Positions 8,062 through 16,606 are shown, numbered from the stretch's first letter. The stretch is 26,125 nt of DNA from Actinomycetota bacterium (GCA_009704555.1 WLDY01000001.1:1-26125), one strand, 5' to 3'. Notes: generated by a model not told the origin, from the sequence alone. A program made the numbers and translations.

Positions 8062-8885
8062 CTAGCGACCTCATCCCAAGCGATTTCTTCACCATCAATG
8101 ACGGGTCCCTCTATGCAGGTCCGAACCATCTTCACTTTGTCGCCACGCATCATTGGCAGGACGCAGGTCATGCAGATGCCGACACCGCAAGCCATCGCTT
8201 CTTCTACCGACACCTGATGCGGAATAGAAAGGCTACGGGCGATGTCATCGACGGCTCGAAGCATTGCCATAGGGCCACATGAGTAGATGAGATCGATCCT
8301 CTGTCGTGTGATGATCTCTGGTAGAACGTCCGTGACCCGCCCCTGTATCCCAGCGCTCCCGTCATCGGTCGTGACCGTAACTGAGTTGACGGTTCTCTTC
8401 CCTTCAAGGGGGGCGAAGACCTTCGAACTGGTGGCCGCTCCGATAATGGCATCCACACGACAACCCCGCGCCTTGAGATGATCTGCGAGATCGAAGAGTG
8501 GTGCCGCGCCATATCCGCCTCCAACGATGGCGACATTGACCGGATCAGCCGGGAGTGGGAATGAGGTCCCAAGTGGCCCGGTGATCTTCAAGAGCGTGCC
8601 CTCACTCTGTGCGACCAACCAATCACTGCCCTTACCGCTTCGGGCAACGATCAATTCGATGACCGCACCATGCGAGGGATCCTGACGACTTCGATAGATG
8701 GCGAAGACTCGATGCAGGAGCATGCTGCTCTGGTCGCCACCCACGGATAATGCAATGAAGTTGCCTGGTTTGGCACCCTCCGCAATTCCTTCTGCTTGCA
8801 ATACGAGATGAAAGTATGTGCCCACTTTTCGTATCGAAAGAAGGCGTCCAGTCGTATGCCGGGCAGCCTTATTGATCTGTCTCAA
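8058..8885 (-). CDS. pyrK: Dihydroorotate dehydrogenase electron-transfer subunit
   Basis: PyrK passes electrons from PyrD FMN to NAD+ through a 2Fe-2S cluster and FAD. With the TTG start at 8885 it has 275 residues. The N-terminal ferredoxin-reductase barrel includes LLHRVFAIY (56-64). The NAD-binding part has VGGGYGAAPLF (121-131) and SCGPMAML (202-209). The cluster ligands are Cys233, Cys238, Cys241 and Cys257 in ACGVGICMTC and the later RTC. I chose TTG 8885 because a GAGGAG Shine-Dalgarno lies six bases upstream and TTGA overlaps the carB stop, as at the neighbouring junctions. Another TTG at 8909 has no such site. Insertion of pyrK-pyrD between carB and pyrF completes the pathway block except pyrE. 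Confidence 0.94.
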   Translation of the reverse strand: MRQINKAARHTTGRLLSIRKVGTYFHLVLQAEGIAEGAKPGNFIALSVGGDQSSMLLHRVFAIYRSRQDPSHGAVIELIVARSGKGSDWLVAQSEGTLLKITGPLGTSFPLPADPVNVAIVGGGYGAAPLFDLADHLKARGCRVDAIIGAATSSKVFAPLEGKRTVNSVTVTTDDGSAGIQGRVTDVLPEIITRQRIDLIYSCGPMAMLRAVDDIARSLSIPHQVSVEEAMACGVGICMTCVLPMMRGDKVKMVRTCIEGPVIDGEEIAWDEVAR

Positions 8886-11800
8886 TCCGCGCTCCTCGTG
8901 GCAAGCCAATCTTGCAGGGACTTCACGGACAGCTCCTCATCACGGAGCGCTCGCATCGCTTCCACTGCCGCCTTCAGTGCAGCTGTCGTCGTAAGGCATG
9001 GAAGATTCTTGACGATCGCGGCGGTCCTGATCAATCGGCCATCTTGACGCTGATCCCGTCCAAAGGGAGTATTCACAACAAGATTCACCAAGCCCTGACT
9101 GATCAGGGTCAGAGCGGTCCCCTCAGTCGATCCTTCATGAGATGCATCGATTGACTCGAAGTGCTTCCTTACCCGAACTGACGGAATACCCATGCTTGAG
9201 AGGAAATCGTGAGTGCCGGCGGTCGCAAAAATTGAATAACCCATCTCATTCAATTGCTGAAGGGAGTGTCCAGCTGCGGCCTTATCTTTATCGGCAAGCG
9301 AGACGAAAATCGATCCACTCTTTGGAAGCGCTCCGAAAGCGCTGATCTGACTCTTCGCAAAGGCGGCTCCGAAGGTTGGAGCGATCCCCATCACTTCGCC
9401 GGTCGATTTCATCTCCGGACCAAGGACGGTGTCAACACCCTCACCATTCCTTCGCCGGAAGCGATTCCATGGCAGCACTGCCTCCTTCACTGCGACAGAT
9501 CCAGTAGAAGGTAGATCTTGGAGTAATCCGCCATCTCTCATCTCCGCGATACTGACCCCGACTGCGATCTGAGCGGCGGCCTTTGCTAACGGATAACCCG
9601 TGGCCTTGCTAACGAATGGCACTGTGCGAGAGGCCCGAGGATTCGCCTCTAAGACGAAGAGTTTCTCCGAACCTGGAGCACCAGCAATCGCAAATTGAAT
9701 ATTGATAAGTCCCCGAACACCCACCGACCGAGCGATACGGAACGTAGCCTCCTCTATCTCCTTCAACATCTCACTCGATATCGATTGTGGTGGGATGACG
9801 CAAGCACTATCCCCACTGTGGACCCCAGCCTCTTCGATATGTTCCATGACGCCGCCCATGAAGAGTTGATCGCCATCGAAGAGCGCATCGACATCGACCT
9901 CTGTCGCTGAGTCAAGGAACTTGTCGATCAAGACCGGTCGGCTGGGCGTGATCTCTGTCGCTCGTTCGATGAAGGATGCCAGCGAAGTATCGTCATAGAC
10001 GATCTCCATCCCGCGTCCGCCAAGAACGAAGGAAGGGCGCACCAATACTGGGTATCCGACGCGATTGGCAATCTCCCGTGCTTCTTCGATATTCACAGCC
10101 ATTCCGAACTCAGGTGCATTCAGCCCTTGGTCAATGAGGAGCGTTCCGAACGCTCCTCTCTCCTCTGCAAGATCGATCGCATCCGGTGCGGTCCCAAGAA
10201 TTGGAATACCCTCATCGGCAAGAGCCCGTGCGAGACCTAGTGGAGTCTGACCACCTAGTTGGACGATGACGCCCAAGACAGGTCCCGCAGCCATCTCAGC
10301 ATGGATCACTTCCAAGACATCTTCCAAAGTGAGCGGTTCGAAGTAGAGGCGATCCGACGTGTCGTAATCCGTAGAGACCGTCTCCGGATTGCAGTTGACC
10401 ATCACCGTCTCGTAACCAGCTGCGCTCAGCGTGAAACAAGCATGAACACAGGAGTAGTCGAACTCGATACCTTGCCCGATTCGATTCGGTCCCGAGCCCA
10501 GGATGATGACCGCAGGCTTCTCTCGAATAGCGACTTCGCTCTCCTCATCGTACGAGGAATAGTGATACGGAGTCTTCGCTTCGAACTCAGCTGCACAGGT
10601 ATCGACCGTCTTGTAGATGGGTCGGACAGCGAGGCGATGGCGCGTTCTTCTGACTTCGGCTTCGTCGAGACCACGAATCTGAGCGATCTGTGCGTCCGAA
10701 AAACCATGTCGTTTCAACTTATGAAGAATCTCTGCATCAAGTTCCACCGCATCTCGACACTCCGCTGCAAGGGTGTTCAAGAGATGGATCTGTTCAAGCA
10801 CCCATGGATCGAATCGGGTGATCTTCTCCACCTCGTCGAAACTGACTCCAGCGAGTAGGGCCCTTTGGATCCCGACGAGGCGAGCGTCAGTCGGTTCACT
10901 GATCACCCTTAGGAGTTCTTCTCTCGATTGGGTTATCGGCACGAACGAGAAAGTTGAACCTTTCTTTTCAAGCGATCTCATCGCTTTTTGCAGCGCTTCA
11001 GTGAAGTTCCTCCCGATCGCCATCGACTCCCCCACCGACTTCATCGTGGTCGTGAGGCGCGTATCAGCATCAGGGAACTTCTCAAATGCAAAGCGAGGCA
11101 CCTTCACGACGATGTAGTCCAACGTAGGCTCGAAGGAAGCGGGTGTGGCGGCGGTTATGTCATTAGGAATCTCATTGAGCGTATAACCGATCGCTAATTC
11201 AGTGGCGATCTTCGCGATGGGGAATCCGGTCGCTTTCGATGCGAGTGCTGAGGATCGCGAGACGCGTGGGTTCATCTCGATGACGATGATCCTGCCATCC
11301 GTTGGATTGATGGCAAACTGGATGTTGCATCCACCAGTATCGACACCTACTTCACGGATTATCCCGATCGCAAGGTTTCGAAGTCGTTGAAGTTCGACGT
11401 CAGTCAGGGTGAGTGCGGGGGCGACGGTGACGGAGTCACCGGTATGCACACCCATCGGATCGATATTCTCGATGCTGCATACGATCACGACATTGTCGAG
11501 ACGGTCGCGCATTACCTCGAGTTCGTATTCCTTCCAGCCGATGATCGATTCCTCAAGCAAGACTTCACTCGTCGGAGAATGGCGCAGTCCTGCACCCGCA
11601 ATCAGACGTAGTTCCTCTAGGGAGTGAGCGATACCGCTACCTAGACCCCCCATAGTGAAGGAGGGGCGCACTACCACTGGGAATCCGAGCTGCGTTGCGC
11701 CAGCTTCACACTCAGCCATGGTGTGACAGATGATCGAGCGAGCAGACTCACCACCGACCTTCGCGACGATCTCCCGGAAGAGCTCTCGATTCTCTCCACG

Positions 11801-12172
11801 ATTGATCGCCTCGACATCTGCACCGATCAGCCGGACACCGTATTTCTCGAGAATTCCATCGCGAGCAAGTGCCATCGCAGCATTGAGGGCGGTTTGACCT
11901 CCGAGCGTGGCAAGGATCGCATCCGGGCGCTGCTCCTTGATGATCCGCTCGAGGAACTCAGTCGTGATCGGTTCCACGTAGGTCGCGTCAGCGAACTCCG
12001 GATCGGTCATGATCGTCGCCGGATTGCTGTTGACCAGGATGACGCGAATACCTTCTTGCTTGAGAACACGACAGGCCTGTGTGCCTGAGTAGTCGAACTC
12101 GCATGCTTGTCCGATCACTATCGGACCACTACCGATCACAAGTACCGAGGAGATGGAAGTGTCCCTAGCCAC
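8882..12172 (-). CDS. carB: Carbamoyl phosphate synthase large subunit
   Basis: CarB makes carbamoyl phosphate from bicarbonate, two ATP and ammonia delivered by CarA, feeding pyrimidine and arginine synthesis. The 1096-residue product shows the duplicated ATP-grasp architecture. The first half opens with GSGPIVIGQACEFDYSG (14-30) and the second half, around residue 565, with GSGPNRIGQGIEFDYS. RPSFTMGG and RPSFVLGGRG are the glycine-rich ATP loops, and EMNPRVSRSSALASKATG and EANPRASRTVPFVSKATG the matching metal-binding segments. The last 150 or so residues form the MGS-like allosteric domain (GSIFVSLADKDK, then ATAGTHDFL), where UMP or ornithine would act. It starts at a GTG overlapping the carA stop by eight bases. 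Length and motifs are complete. Confidence 0.98.
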   Translation of the reverse strand: MARDTSISSVLVIGSGPIVIGQACEFDYSGTQACRVLKQEGIRVILVNSNPATIMTDPEFADATYVEPITTEFLERIIKEQRPDAILATLGGQTALNAAMALARDGILEKYGVRLIGADVEAINRGENRELFREIVAKVGGESARSIICHTMAECEAGATQLGFPVVVRPSFTMGGLGSGIAHSLEELRLIAGAGLRHSPTSEVLLEESIIGWKEYELEVMRDRLDNVVIVCSIENIDPMGVHTGDSVTVAPALTLTDVELQRLRNLAIGIIREVGVDTGGCNIQFAINPTDGRIIVIEMNPRVSRSSALASKATGFPIAKIATELAIGYTLNEIPNDITAATPASFEPTLDYIVVKVPRFAFEKFPDADTRLTTTMKSVGESMAIGRNFTEALQKAMRSLEKKGSTFSFVPITQSREELLRVISEPTDARLVGIQRALLAGVSFDEVEKITRFDPWVLEQIHLLNTLAAECRDAVELDAEILHKLKRHGFSDAQIAQIRGLDEAEVRRTRHRLAVRPIYKTVDTCAAEFEAKTPYHYSSYDEESEVAIREKPAVIILGSGPNRIGQGIEFDYSCVHACFTLSAAGYETVMVNCNPETVSTDYDTSDRLYFEPLTLEDVLEVIHAEMAAGPVLGVIVQLGGQTPLGLARALADEGIPILGTAPDAIDLAEERGAFGTLLIDQGLNAPEFGMAVNIEEAREIANRVGYPVLVRPSFVLGGRGMEIVYDDTSLASFIERATEITPSRPVLIDKFLDSATEVDVDALFDGDQLFMGGVMEHIEEAGVHSGDSACVIPPQSISSEMLKEIEEATFRIARSVGVRGLINIQFAIAGAPGSEKLFVLEANPRASRTVPFVSKATGYPLAKAAAQIAVGVSIAEMRDGGLLQDLPSTGSVAVKEAVLPWNRFRRRNGEGVDTVLGPEMKSTGEVMGIAPTFGAAFAKSQISAFGALPKSGSIFVSLADKDKAAAGHSLQQLNEMGYSIFATAGTHDFLSSMGIPSVRVRKHFESIDASHEGSTEGTALTLISQGLVNLVVNTPFGRDQRQDGRLIRTAAIVKNLPCLTTTAALKAAVEAMRALRDEELSVKSLQDWLATRSAD
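8892..8897 (-). promoter_or_regulatory. Shine-Dalgarno that decides the pyrK TTG start
   Basis: GAGGAG inside the end of carB, six bases before the TTG at 8885. It is one of the best ribosome binding sites in the window and supports initiation at TTG with a four-base TTGA overlap of the carB stop, rather than at the upstream TTG at 8909. Confidence 0.7.
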
Positions 12173-13313
12173 GAGATGCCGATCCGATCTTCTTCTCGTT
12201 CTCCATCATCGAAACGAAATCATCGAAGAGATAGTTCGCATCGTGAGGCCCTGCTGCAGCCTCAGGGTGGTACTGAACTGAAAAGGCAGGTCGCTCGATC
12301 AAGCGTATGCCTTCCACGACACCATCGTTGAGGCATACATGGGTGACTTCGCCCGGTCCGTAGACAGTTTGAAAATGTCCGTCGACAGGAGCTTCGAGAG
12401 CGAAACCATGATTATGTGCCGTGATCTCAACTCGCCCGGTCGTCCTATTGAGAACCGGTTGGTTGATTCCCCGATGCCCGAATTGCAACTTATAAGTTTC
12501 GAACCCGACCGCACGACCCAGGATCTGGTGTCCGAAACAGATACCGAAGACAGGCAAGGATCTGCCCAAGAGTTCTCGAACCAACATCACTACCTCGTCC
12601 ATCGTGCTTGGATCACCCGGACCATTGGAGAGGAAGAAGCCATCAGGTCTGATGCGTTCGATCTCACTCAGGAGGCGCTCCATCGTCCAATTACTAGGTA
12701 GGACATGGACTTCGATACCGCGTTCCGACATGTTCTTCGGTGTAGCAGCCTTGATCCCAAGATCCAGTGCTACGACCGTGAAACGCTTCTCACCACGAGC
12801 ACGGACCAGATAGGGCTCGACTGTCGAGACTTGGTCAGAAAGCTTCGAACCTTCCATCCGTGATGAATTTCGAACAGCAATCACCATCTCCTCGCGACTG
12901 AGACTCTTGCCCGAGAAGATTCCGGCTCTCATTGCCCCTCGGTCTCGAAGATGCCTTGTGATAGCTCTGGTATCAATCGACTTGATCCCCACGATGCCTT
13001 GTCGTTGCAGTTCACCCTCAAGGTCGGTGTCTGCTCGCCAACTACTTACGCGAGGTGACGGATCACGTACCGCGAAACCTGCAACCCAGATCTGAGAACT
13101 CTCATTGTCCTCAACATTCATCCCCGTGTTGCCTATGTGCGGAGCAGTCATCACAACGATTTGCTTGTGATACGAGGGATCAGTGAGGGTCTCTTGATAG
13201 CCACTCATGCCCGTCGCAAAGACTGCCTCACCGAAAGTCTCACCAACGGCGCCCCACGGCTCTCCTCGGAAGATACGTCCATCATCAAGGACCAGGAAGG
13301 CGTCAAGGCTCAC
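12165..13313 (-). CDS. carA: Carbamoyl phosphate synthase small (glutaminase) subunit
   Basis: CarA hydrolyses glutamine and channels ammonia to CarB. The 382-residue protein has the CarA-specific N-terminal domain (FLVLDDGRIFRGEPWG, then GYQETLTDPSYHKQIVVMT, about 38-56) and a class I glutamine amidotransferase domain (about 178-368). The nucleophile is Cys259 in FGICFGHQILG. His349 and Glu351 of YHPEA complete the triad. FLSNGPGDPS (227-236) forms the oxyanion region. GTG start at 13313, with four-base GTGA overlap of the pyrC stop; it overlaps carB by eight bases. The short C-terminal tail after the amidotransferase is basic and unremarkable. Confidence 0.98.
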   Translation of the reverse strand: MSLDAFLVLDDGRIFRGEPWGAVGETFGEAVFATGMSGYQETLTDPSYHKQIVVMTAPHIGNTGMNVEDNESSQIWVAGFAVRDPSPRVSSWRADTDLEGELQRQGIVGIKSIDTRAITRHLRDRGAMRAGIFSGKSLSREEMVIAVRNSSRMEGSKLSDQVSTVEPYLVRARGEKRFTVVALDLGIKAATPKNMSERGIEVHVLPSNWTMERLLSEIERIRPDGFFLSNGPGDPSTMDEVVMLVRELLGRSLPVFGICFGHQILGRAVGFETYKLQFGHRGINQPVLNRTTGRVEITAHNHGFALEAPVDGHFQTVYGPGEVTHVCLNDGVVEGIRLIERPAFSVQYHPEAAAGPHDANYLFDDFVSMMENEKKIGSASRG

Positions 13314-14611
13314 TTGATGACCGTACCTTCTCGCATCACCCAGGTACCTCTGTATAGGACGTCATGTACGTAACATCCGACCTCAAGTCCATGGAAGGGG
13401 GTGTTCTTACTTCGCGATACGGTCAATTCCCTATCGATCTGCCACTTCCGGTCACGATCGACCACCATCAATGAAGCGAGGCGTCCCACCTCGAGAGGCT
13501 TGATGTGATCCGTGTAACCAGCAATCTCAGCAGGTTTACTGCTCATTCGAGCGATCAACTCGGTGAAGCTCATCAACCCGGAGTCGACCATAGCTCTGCT
13601 TGAGATCGCCAAAGCAGTCTCTAGGCCGATCATCCCAAAGGCAGCCGCATCCCATTCGCACTCCTTCGCTTCTTCGGGATGAGGAGCATGATCCGTTGCA
13701 ATGACATCGATCGTTCCGTCAGCTAGGCCCTCACGGAGCGCCATGACATCGGAAGTATGTCGCAGAGGTGGATTCACCTTGTAGACCGGATCGAAAGTGG
13801 TGGCAAGTTCATCGGTCAACAAGAGATGATGAGGTGTCACTTCAGCTGTGACATTTATTCCACGCTCCTTGGCCCATTTGATGATCGCCACGCTTCCCGC
13901 GGTGCTGACATGACAGATGTGCAATCTTGATCCGACATGATCGGCAAGGAGTACGTCTCTCGCAATGATTGCTTCTTCCGCTACCGCGGGCCAACCTTTG
14001 AGTCCTATTCGAGCAGAGACAGCACCTTCATTCATCTGAGCACCACGGGTGAGAGCAGGGTCCTGGGCATGTTGCGCAATCACGCCATCAAAGATCTTGA
14101 CATACTCGAGCGCACGTCGCATGAGAACTGGATCAGAGACACAATGACCATCATCACTGAAGATTCGAACGCGCGCTCGTGATTCGGCCATGGCTAGGAT
14201 CTCTGCGAGGCGTTCTCCTTCTTGACCCACGGTGACTGCGCCGATCGGAAAGACGTCACATAACCCCGCTTCGACTCCGAGCGAGAAGACTTGCTCGACT
14301 ACTCCTGCAGTATCCGCAACAGGGTTCGTGTTCGGCATCGCACTGATCGCTCCGAATCCACCACGAACCGCGGAAGCGCTTCCACTCTGCACCGTCTCGG
14401 CATCTTCCTTGCCAGGTTCCCGTAAGTGGGTGTGAAGGTCGACCAATGTTGGGGCGAGGGTCATTCCCTGCATGTCGATCACTTCAGCATCATGAGCAGA
14501 AATCTGAGATGCATCTCGTGAGAGTGCTGCAATCCTCTCCCCGTCGATCAGGATGTTGATGCTATTACCATCGGTATCGACACCATTGCTCAAAAGGGTT
14601 CGAGTCATCAT
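13310..14611 (-). CDS. pyrC: Dihydroorotase
   Basis: PyrC cyclises carbamoyl aspartate to dihydroorotate. The 433 residues are typical of the class I (long) dihydroorotase. Zinc-site residues are His60 and His62 in VDLHTHLREPG, Asp154 in FSDDGHC, His181 in AQHAQDP and His234 in HICHVS. The catalytic Asp307 is in IATDHAPHP (304-312). TPHHLLLTDE (259-268) is also conserved in the family. The ATG at 14611 overlaps the pyrB stop (ATGA). A second ATG follows immediately, so the exact start could be one codon later. In the operon it sits between pyrB and carA, with no extra hypothetical gene between. Confidence 0.97.
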   Translation of the reverse strand: MMTRTLLSNGVDTDGNSINILIDGERIAALSRDASQISAHDAEVIDMQGMTLAPTLVDLHTHLREPGKEDAETVQSGSASAVRGGFGAISAMPNTNPVADTAGVVEQVFSLGVEAGLCDVFPIGAVTVGQEGERLAEILAMAESRARVRIFSDDGHCVSDPVLMRRALEYVKIFDGVIAQHAQDPALTRGAQMNEGAVSARIGLKGWPAVAEEAIIARDVLLADHVGSRLHICHVSTAGSVAIIKWAKERGINVTAEVTPHHLLLTDELATTFDPVYKVNPPLRHTSDVMALREGLADGTIDVIATDHAPHPEEAKECEWDAAAFGMIGLETALAISSRAMVDSGLMSFTELIARMSSKPAEIAGYTDHIKPLEVGRLASLMVVDRDRKWQIDRELTVSRSKNTPFHGLEVGCYVHDVLYRGTWVMREGTVIK

Positions 14612-15582
14612 GCTCTCTCCTGATCCAACGCGTTCTCCGGCAATTCATGGCTACCAGCCATGAGGAGGTAGAGGACTGCCATCCTGACGAAGACTCCATT
14701 GGCGACCTGATCGACGATCAGGGATCTCGCACTATCAGCGCTTGAAGCGTCGATCTCGACACCGCGGTTCATGGGACCCGGATGCAGGATCACTGCTTCT
14801 GGCTTCATCTTTGCGACGCGGTCGATGTTGAGTCCGTAGTGACGCGAAAACTCGCGCTCAGTGGGGAAGAAACCCTGATTCATCCGTTCCCGTTGAATGC
14901 GAAGCGGCATGACAACATCGAATTCCTCAATACTCTCATCGATGCGATACGAGACTTCTACGGGCCACTCCCCTATTTCGACAGGTAGGAGCGTCGGCGG
15001 TGCGATCAAAGTGACTTTTGCGCCAAGCATCGACGCCAGGAAGATATTGCTCCGTGCAACACGGGAGTGCAGGATGTCGCCGACGATTGCAAGACGAAGC
15101 CCGTCCAAACCGCCTCCAACTCCTCCGAAGCGGTTTCGCATTGTGAAGGCATCAAGAAGGGCTTGGGTAGGGTGCTGACGAGTTCCATCACCGGCATTGA
15201 TGACTGGACCTTTGATCCAACCAGAATCAGCGAGCCTCTGAGGAGCACCCGAAGATGGATGCCGGATGATTACAGCATCAGCACCCATCGCCTGAAGCGT
15301 CAGTGCGGTGTCCTTCAGGGATTCACCTTTGCTTACGCTGGAACCTTTAGCATTGAAATTGATGACATCCGCTGAAAGGCGCTTCGCTGCGGTTTCGAAG
15401 GAGATCCTTGTTCTCGTTGAGTCTTCGTAGAAGAGATTGACCACTGCGCGACCACGGAGGGTCGGCAACTTCTTCATCTTTCCCTCGCTCAACTGTGAGA
15501 GTTGCGCGGCGGTGTCAAGGATCGCGATGGCGCTCTCTCGCGTGAGGTCATCCACCGAGAGAAGGTGGCGTGGGATCTTCAT
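14608..15582 (-). CDS. pyrB: Aspartate carbamoyltransferase catalytic subunit
   Basis: PyrB condenses carbamoyl phosphate with aspartate. The 324-residue protein contains the carbamoyl-phosphate signature FYEDSTRTR (51-59), the mobile loop SVSKGES with Lys86 (83-89), GDGTRQHPTQALLD (132-145) and HPGPMNRG (267-274). These cover both substrate domains. No pyrI-like regulatory gene is next to it, so allosteric control through a separate regulatory chain is not expected. Control would instead come from pyrR just upstream. The ATG overlaps the pyrR stop by four bases (ATGA). Confidence 0.98.
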   Translation of the reverse strand: MKIPRHLLSVDDLTRESAIAILDTAAQLSQLSEGKMKKLPTLRGRAVVNLFYEDSTRTRISFETAAKRLSADVINFNAKGSSVSKGESLKDTALTLQAMGADAVIIRHPSSGAPQRLADSGWIKGPVINAGDGTRQHPTQALLDAFTMRNRFGGVGGGLDGLRLAIVGDILHSRVARSNIFLASMLGAKVTLIAPPTLLPVEIGEWPVEVSYRIDESIEEFDVVMPLRIQRERMNQGFFPTEREFSRHYGLNIDRVAKMKPEAVILHPGPMNRGVEIDASSADSARSLIVDQVANGVFVRMAVLYLLMAGSHELPENALDQERA

Positions 15583-16106
15583 CCTTCGATCACCACCTCA
15601 TCGACTTCTTCAAATGGCATCAAGCGGACCCGCACGCTCTCGCTCCGGGCCGTTGGGATGTTCTTGCCGACATAATCAGCGCGAATCGGAAGTTCACGAT
15701 GCCCGCGGTCGACAAGAACGGCGAGCTGTACCGTGGCAGGGCGACCTATCTCTCCAAGGGCATCGAGAGCTGCCCGGATGGTTCGCCCGGAAAAGAAGAC
15801 ATCATCAACTAAGACGACATCTCTACCTTCCACACCACTGACCGGGATCTGGGTGGGACTGAGGGGACGGGGTGGGCGAAGGCGGAGGTCGTCGCGATGG
15901 AGAGTGATGTCGATAGAGCCCATTTCAACTGGGCGACCTTCGATCTGGGAGATATCTCGTTGAAGACGTTGAGCCAACGTCACGCCTCGGGTTGGGATCC
16001 CCAACAGAAGTAGATTTTCCGCACCTTTGTTTCGCTCAAGTATTTCGTGCGAGATGCGTCGGATAGCGCGAGAGATATCCTCGCGGGACAAAACGATGCG
16101 CGTCAT
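15579..16106 (-). CDS. pyrR: PyrR: pyr mRNA-binding regulator / uracil phosphoribosyltransferase
   Basis: PyrR binds a conserved hairpin in pyr mRNA when UMP is abundant and lowers expression. It also has uracil phosphoribosyltransferase activity. The 175-residue product has the PRPP motif VLVDDVFFSGRT (98-109), and the PyrR-typical DRGHRELPIRADYVGKNIPT (133-152) and LGIPTRG (35-41). The start at ATG 16106 is fixed by AAGGAGG with a five-base spacer. The frame is open to 16139 but that extension would run through the RNA hairpin described separately. In mycobacteria PyrR acts by blocking translation, and the hairpin position here fits that mechanism rather than transcription attenuation. It is the first gene of the overlapping pyr block. 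Confidence 0.97.
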   Translation of the reverse strand: MTRIVLSREDISRAIRRISHEILERNKGAENLLLLGIPTRGVTLAQRLQRDISQIEGRPVEMGSIDITLHRDDLRLRPPRPLSPTQIPVSGVEGRDVVLVDDVFFSGRTIRAALDALGEIGRPATVQLAVLVDRGHRELPIRADYVGKNIPTARSESVRVRLMPFEEVDEVVIEG

Positions 16107-16111
16107 TGACG

Positions 16112-16118
16112 CCTCCTT
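16112..16118 (-). promoter_or_regulatory. Shine-Dalgarno of pyrR
   Basis: AAGGAGG, five bases before the ATG at 16106. It is the strongest ribosome binding site seen in the window and lies one base downstream of the putative PyrR hairpin, so protein bound there would be expected to hide it. Confidence 0.85.
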
Positions 16119-16119
16119 C

Positions 16120-16137
16120 ACCGCCTCACAGGACGGC
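16120..16137 (-). promoter_or_regulatory. PyrR-binding RNA hairpin in the pyrR leader
   Basis: On the transcript the sequence reads GCCGUCCUGUGAGGCGGU. It matches the PyrR-binding core RUCCNGNGAGGY as I know it (GUCCUGUGAGGC, 16123-16134). It can fold as a four-pair lower stem (GCCG with CGGU, one G-U pair), a bulged U, a two-pair CC/GG upper stem and a UGUGA loop. This is the layout of known PyrR binding loops. There is no T run or competing terminator nearby, so attenuation is unlikely. The hairpin ends one base before the pyrR Shine-Dalgarno, which fits translational repression. Binding itself is inferred. Confidence 0.8.
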
Positions 16138-16182
16138 ACTTAAAGGTGGTCGAAGCATATACCAAGGTGGCGAGGGCGCTGC

Positions 16183-16204
16183 GGCAATAGCGAAAGCGCT
16201 TGCC
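16183..16204 (-). repeat. Inverted repeat just after nusB
   Basis: In the transcript GGCAAGCG-CUUU-CGC-UA-UUGCC can form a GGCAA/UUGCC stem of five pairs and an inner GCG/CGC stem of three, with a two-base bulge and a CUUU loop. It starts six bases after the nusB stop. There is no downstream U run, so a classic intrinsic terminator is not supported. It may be a processing or stability element between the efp-nusB and pyr parts, or a weak terminator. The remainder of this 104-base gap (16107-16210) holds the PyrR hairpin and possible but poor promoter elements (a TTGGTA and a TTAAGT 16 bases apart). Confidence 0.4.
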
Positions 16205-16210
16205 CGGGGA

Positions 16211-16606
16211 TTATGCGAGGGTGTCTGCGAGAGAGGAGATGCGAGCGAGTAACCCATTGATAAAACGAGCAGAGTCTTCAGTGGACAACCGCTCCGCCAA
16301 AATGACCGCCTCGCTGATAGCAACCGAATCATCGACATCTCCCCAAAGGATCTCGAATATCGCAATCCGCAGGATGTTTCGATCAACGGCTGGTAGACGA
16401 TCCTTATCCCAGCCCTCAGCGTAGGTGTGGATCAACGTGTCGATACGATCGCGATGGGCGTTGACACCTGAGATAAGTTGATCGGTGTATTCCCGATGTT
16501 CCCGTTCCATCAAATCCAATTCCAGCGGATTTGGAAGCTGCCCCTTGAGGTCAGCGGCGAATATCAGATCGAGGGCAGCCTTGCGAGCCTTGGCACGCGC
16601 ACTCAT
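16211..16606 (-). CDS. nusB: Transcription antitermination factor NusB
   Basis: NusB binds boxA RNA with NusE (ribosomal protein S10) and supports antitermination of rRNA transcription. The 131-residue all-helical protein has the family pattern: RAKARKAALDLIFAADL at the start, LISGVNAHRDRID (44-56), then AVDRNILRIAIFEILW (73-88), SVAISEAVILAERLS and the end motif FINGLLARI. The ATG overlaps the efp stop by one base (TAATG), so it is very likely translated by reinitiation after efp. Length is slightly short for the family but complete. Confidence 0.96.
   Translation of the reverse strand: MSARAKARKAALDLIFAADLKGQLPNPLELDLMEREHREYTDQLISGVNAHRDRIDTLIHTYAEGWDKDRLPAVDRNILRIAIFEILWGDVDDSVAISEAVILAERLSTEDSARFINGLLARISSLADTLA

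Noticed and set aside
10259..10858. Plus-strand open frame of 199 codons
   Set aside because: It lies entirely antisense to carB, whose protein is conserved throughout. The translated product resembles no family and reflects the codon pattern of the opposite strand.
16107..16139. Longer PyrR start at 16139
   Set aside because: It would translate through the PyrR hairpin and lacks a ribosome binding site, while the ATG at 16106 has AAGGAGG at ideal spacing.
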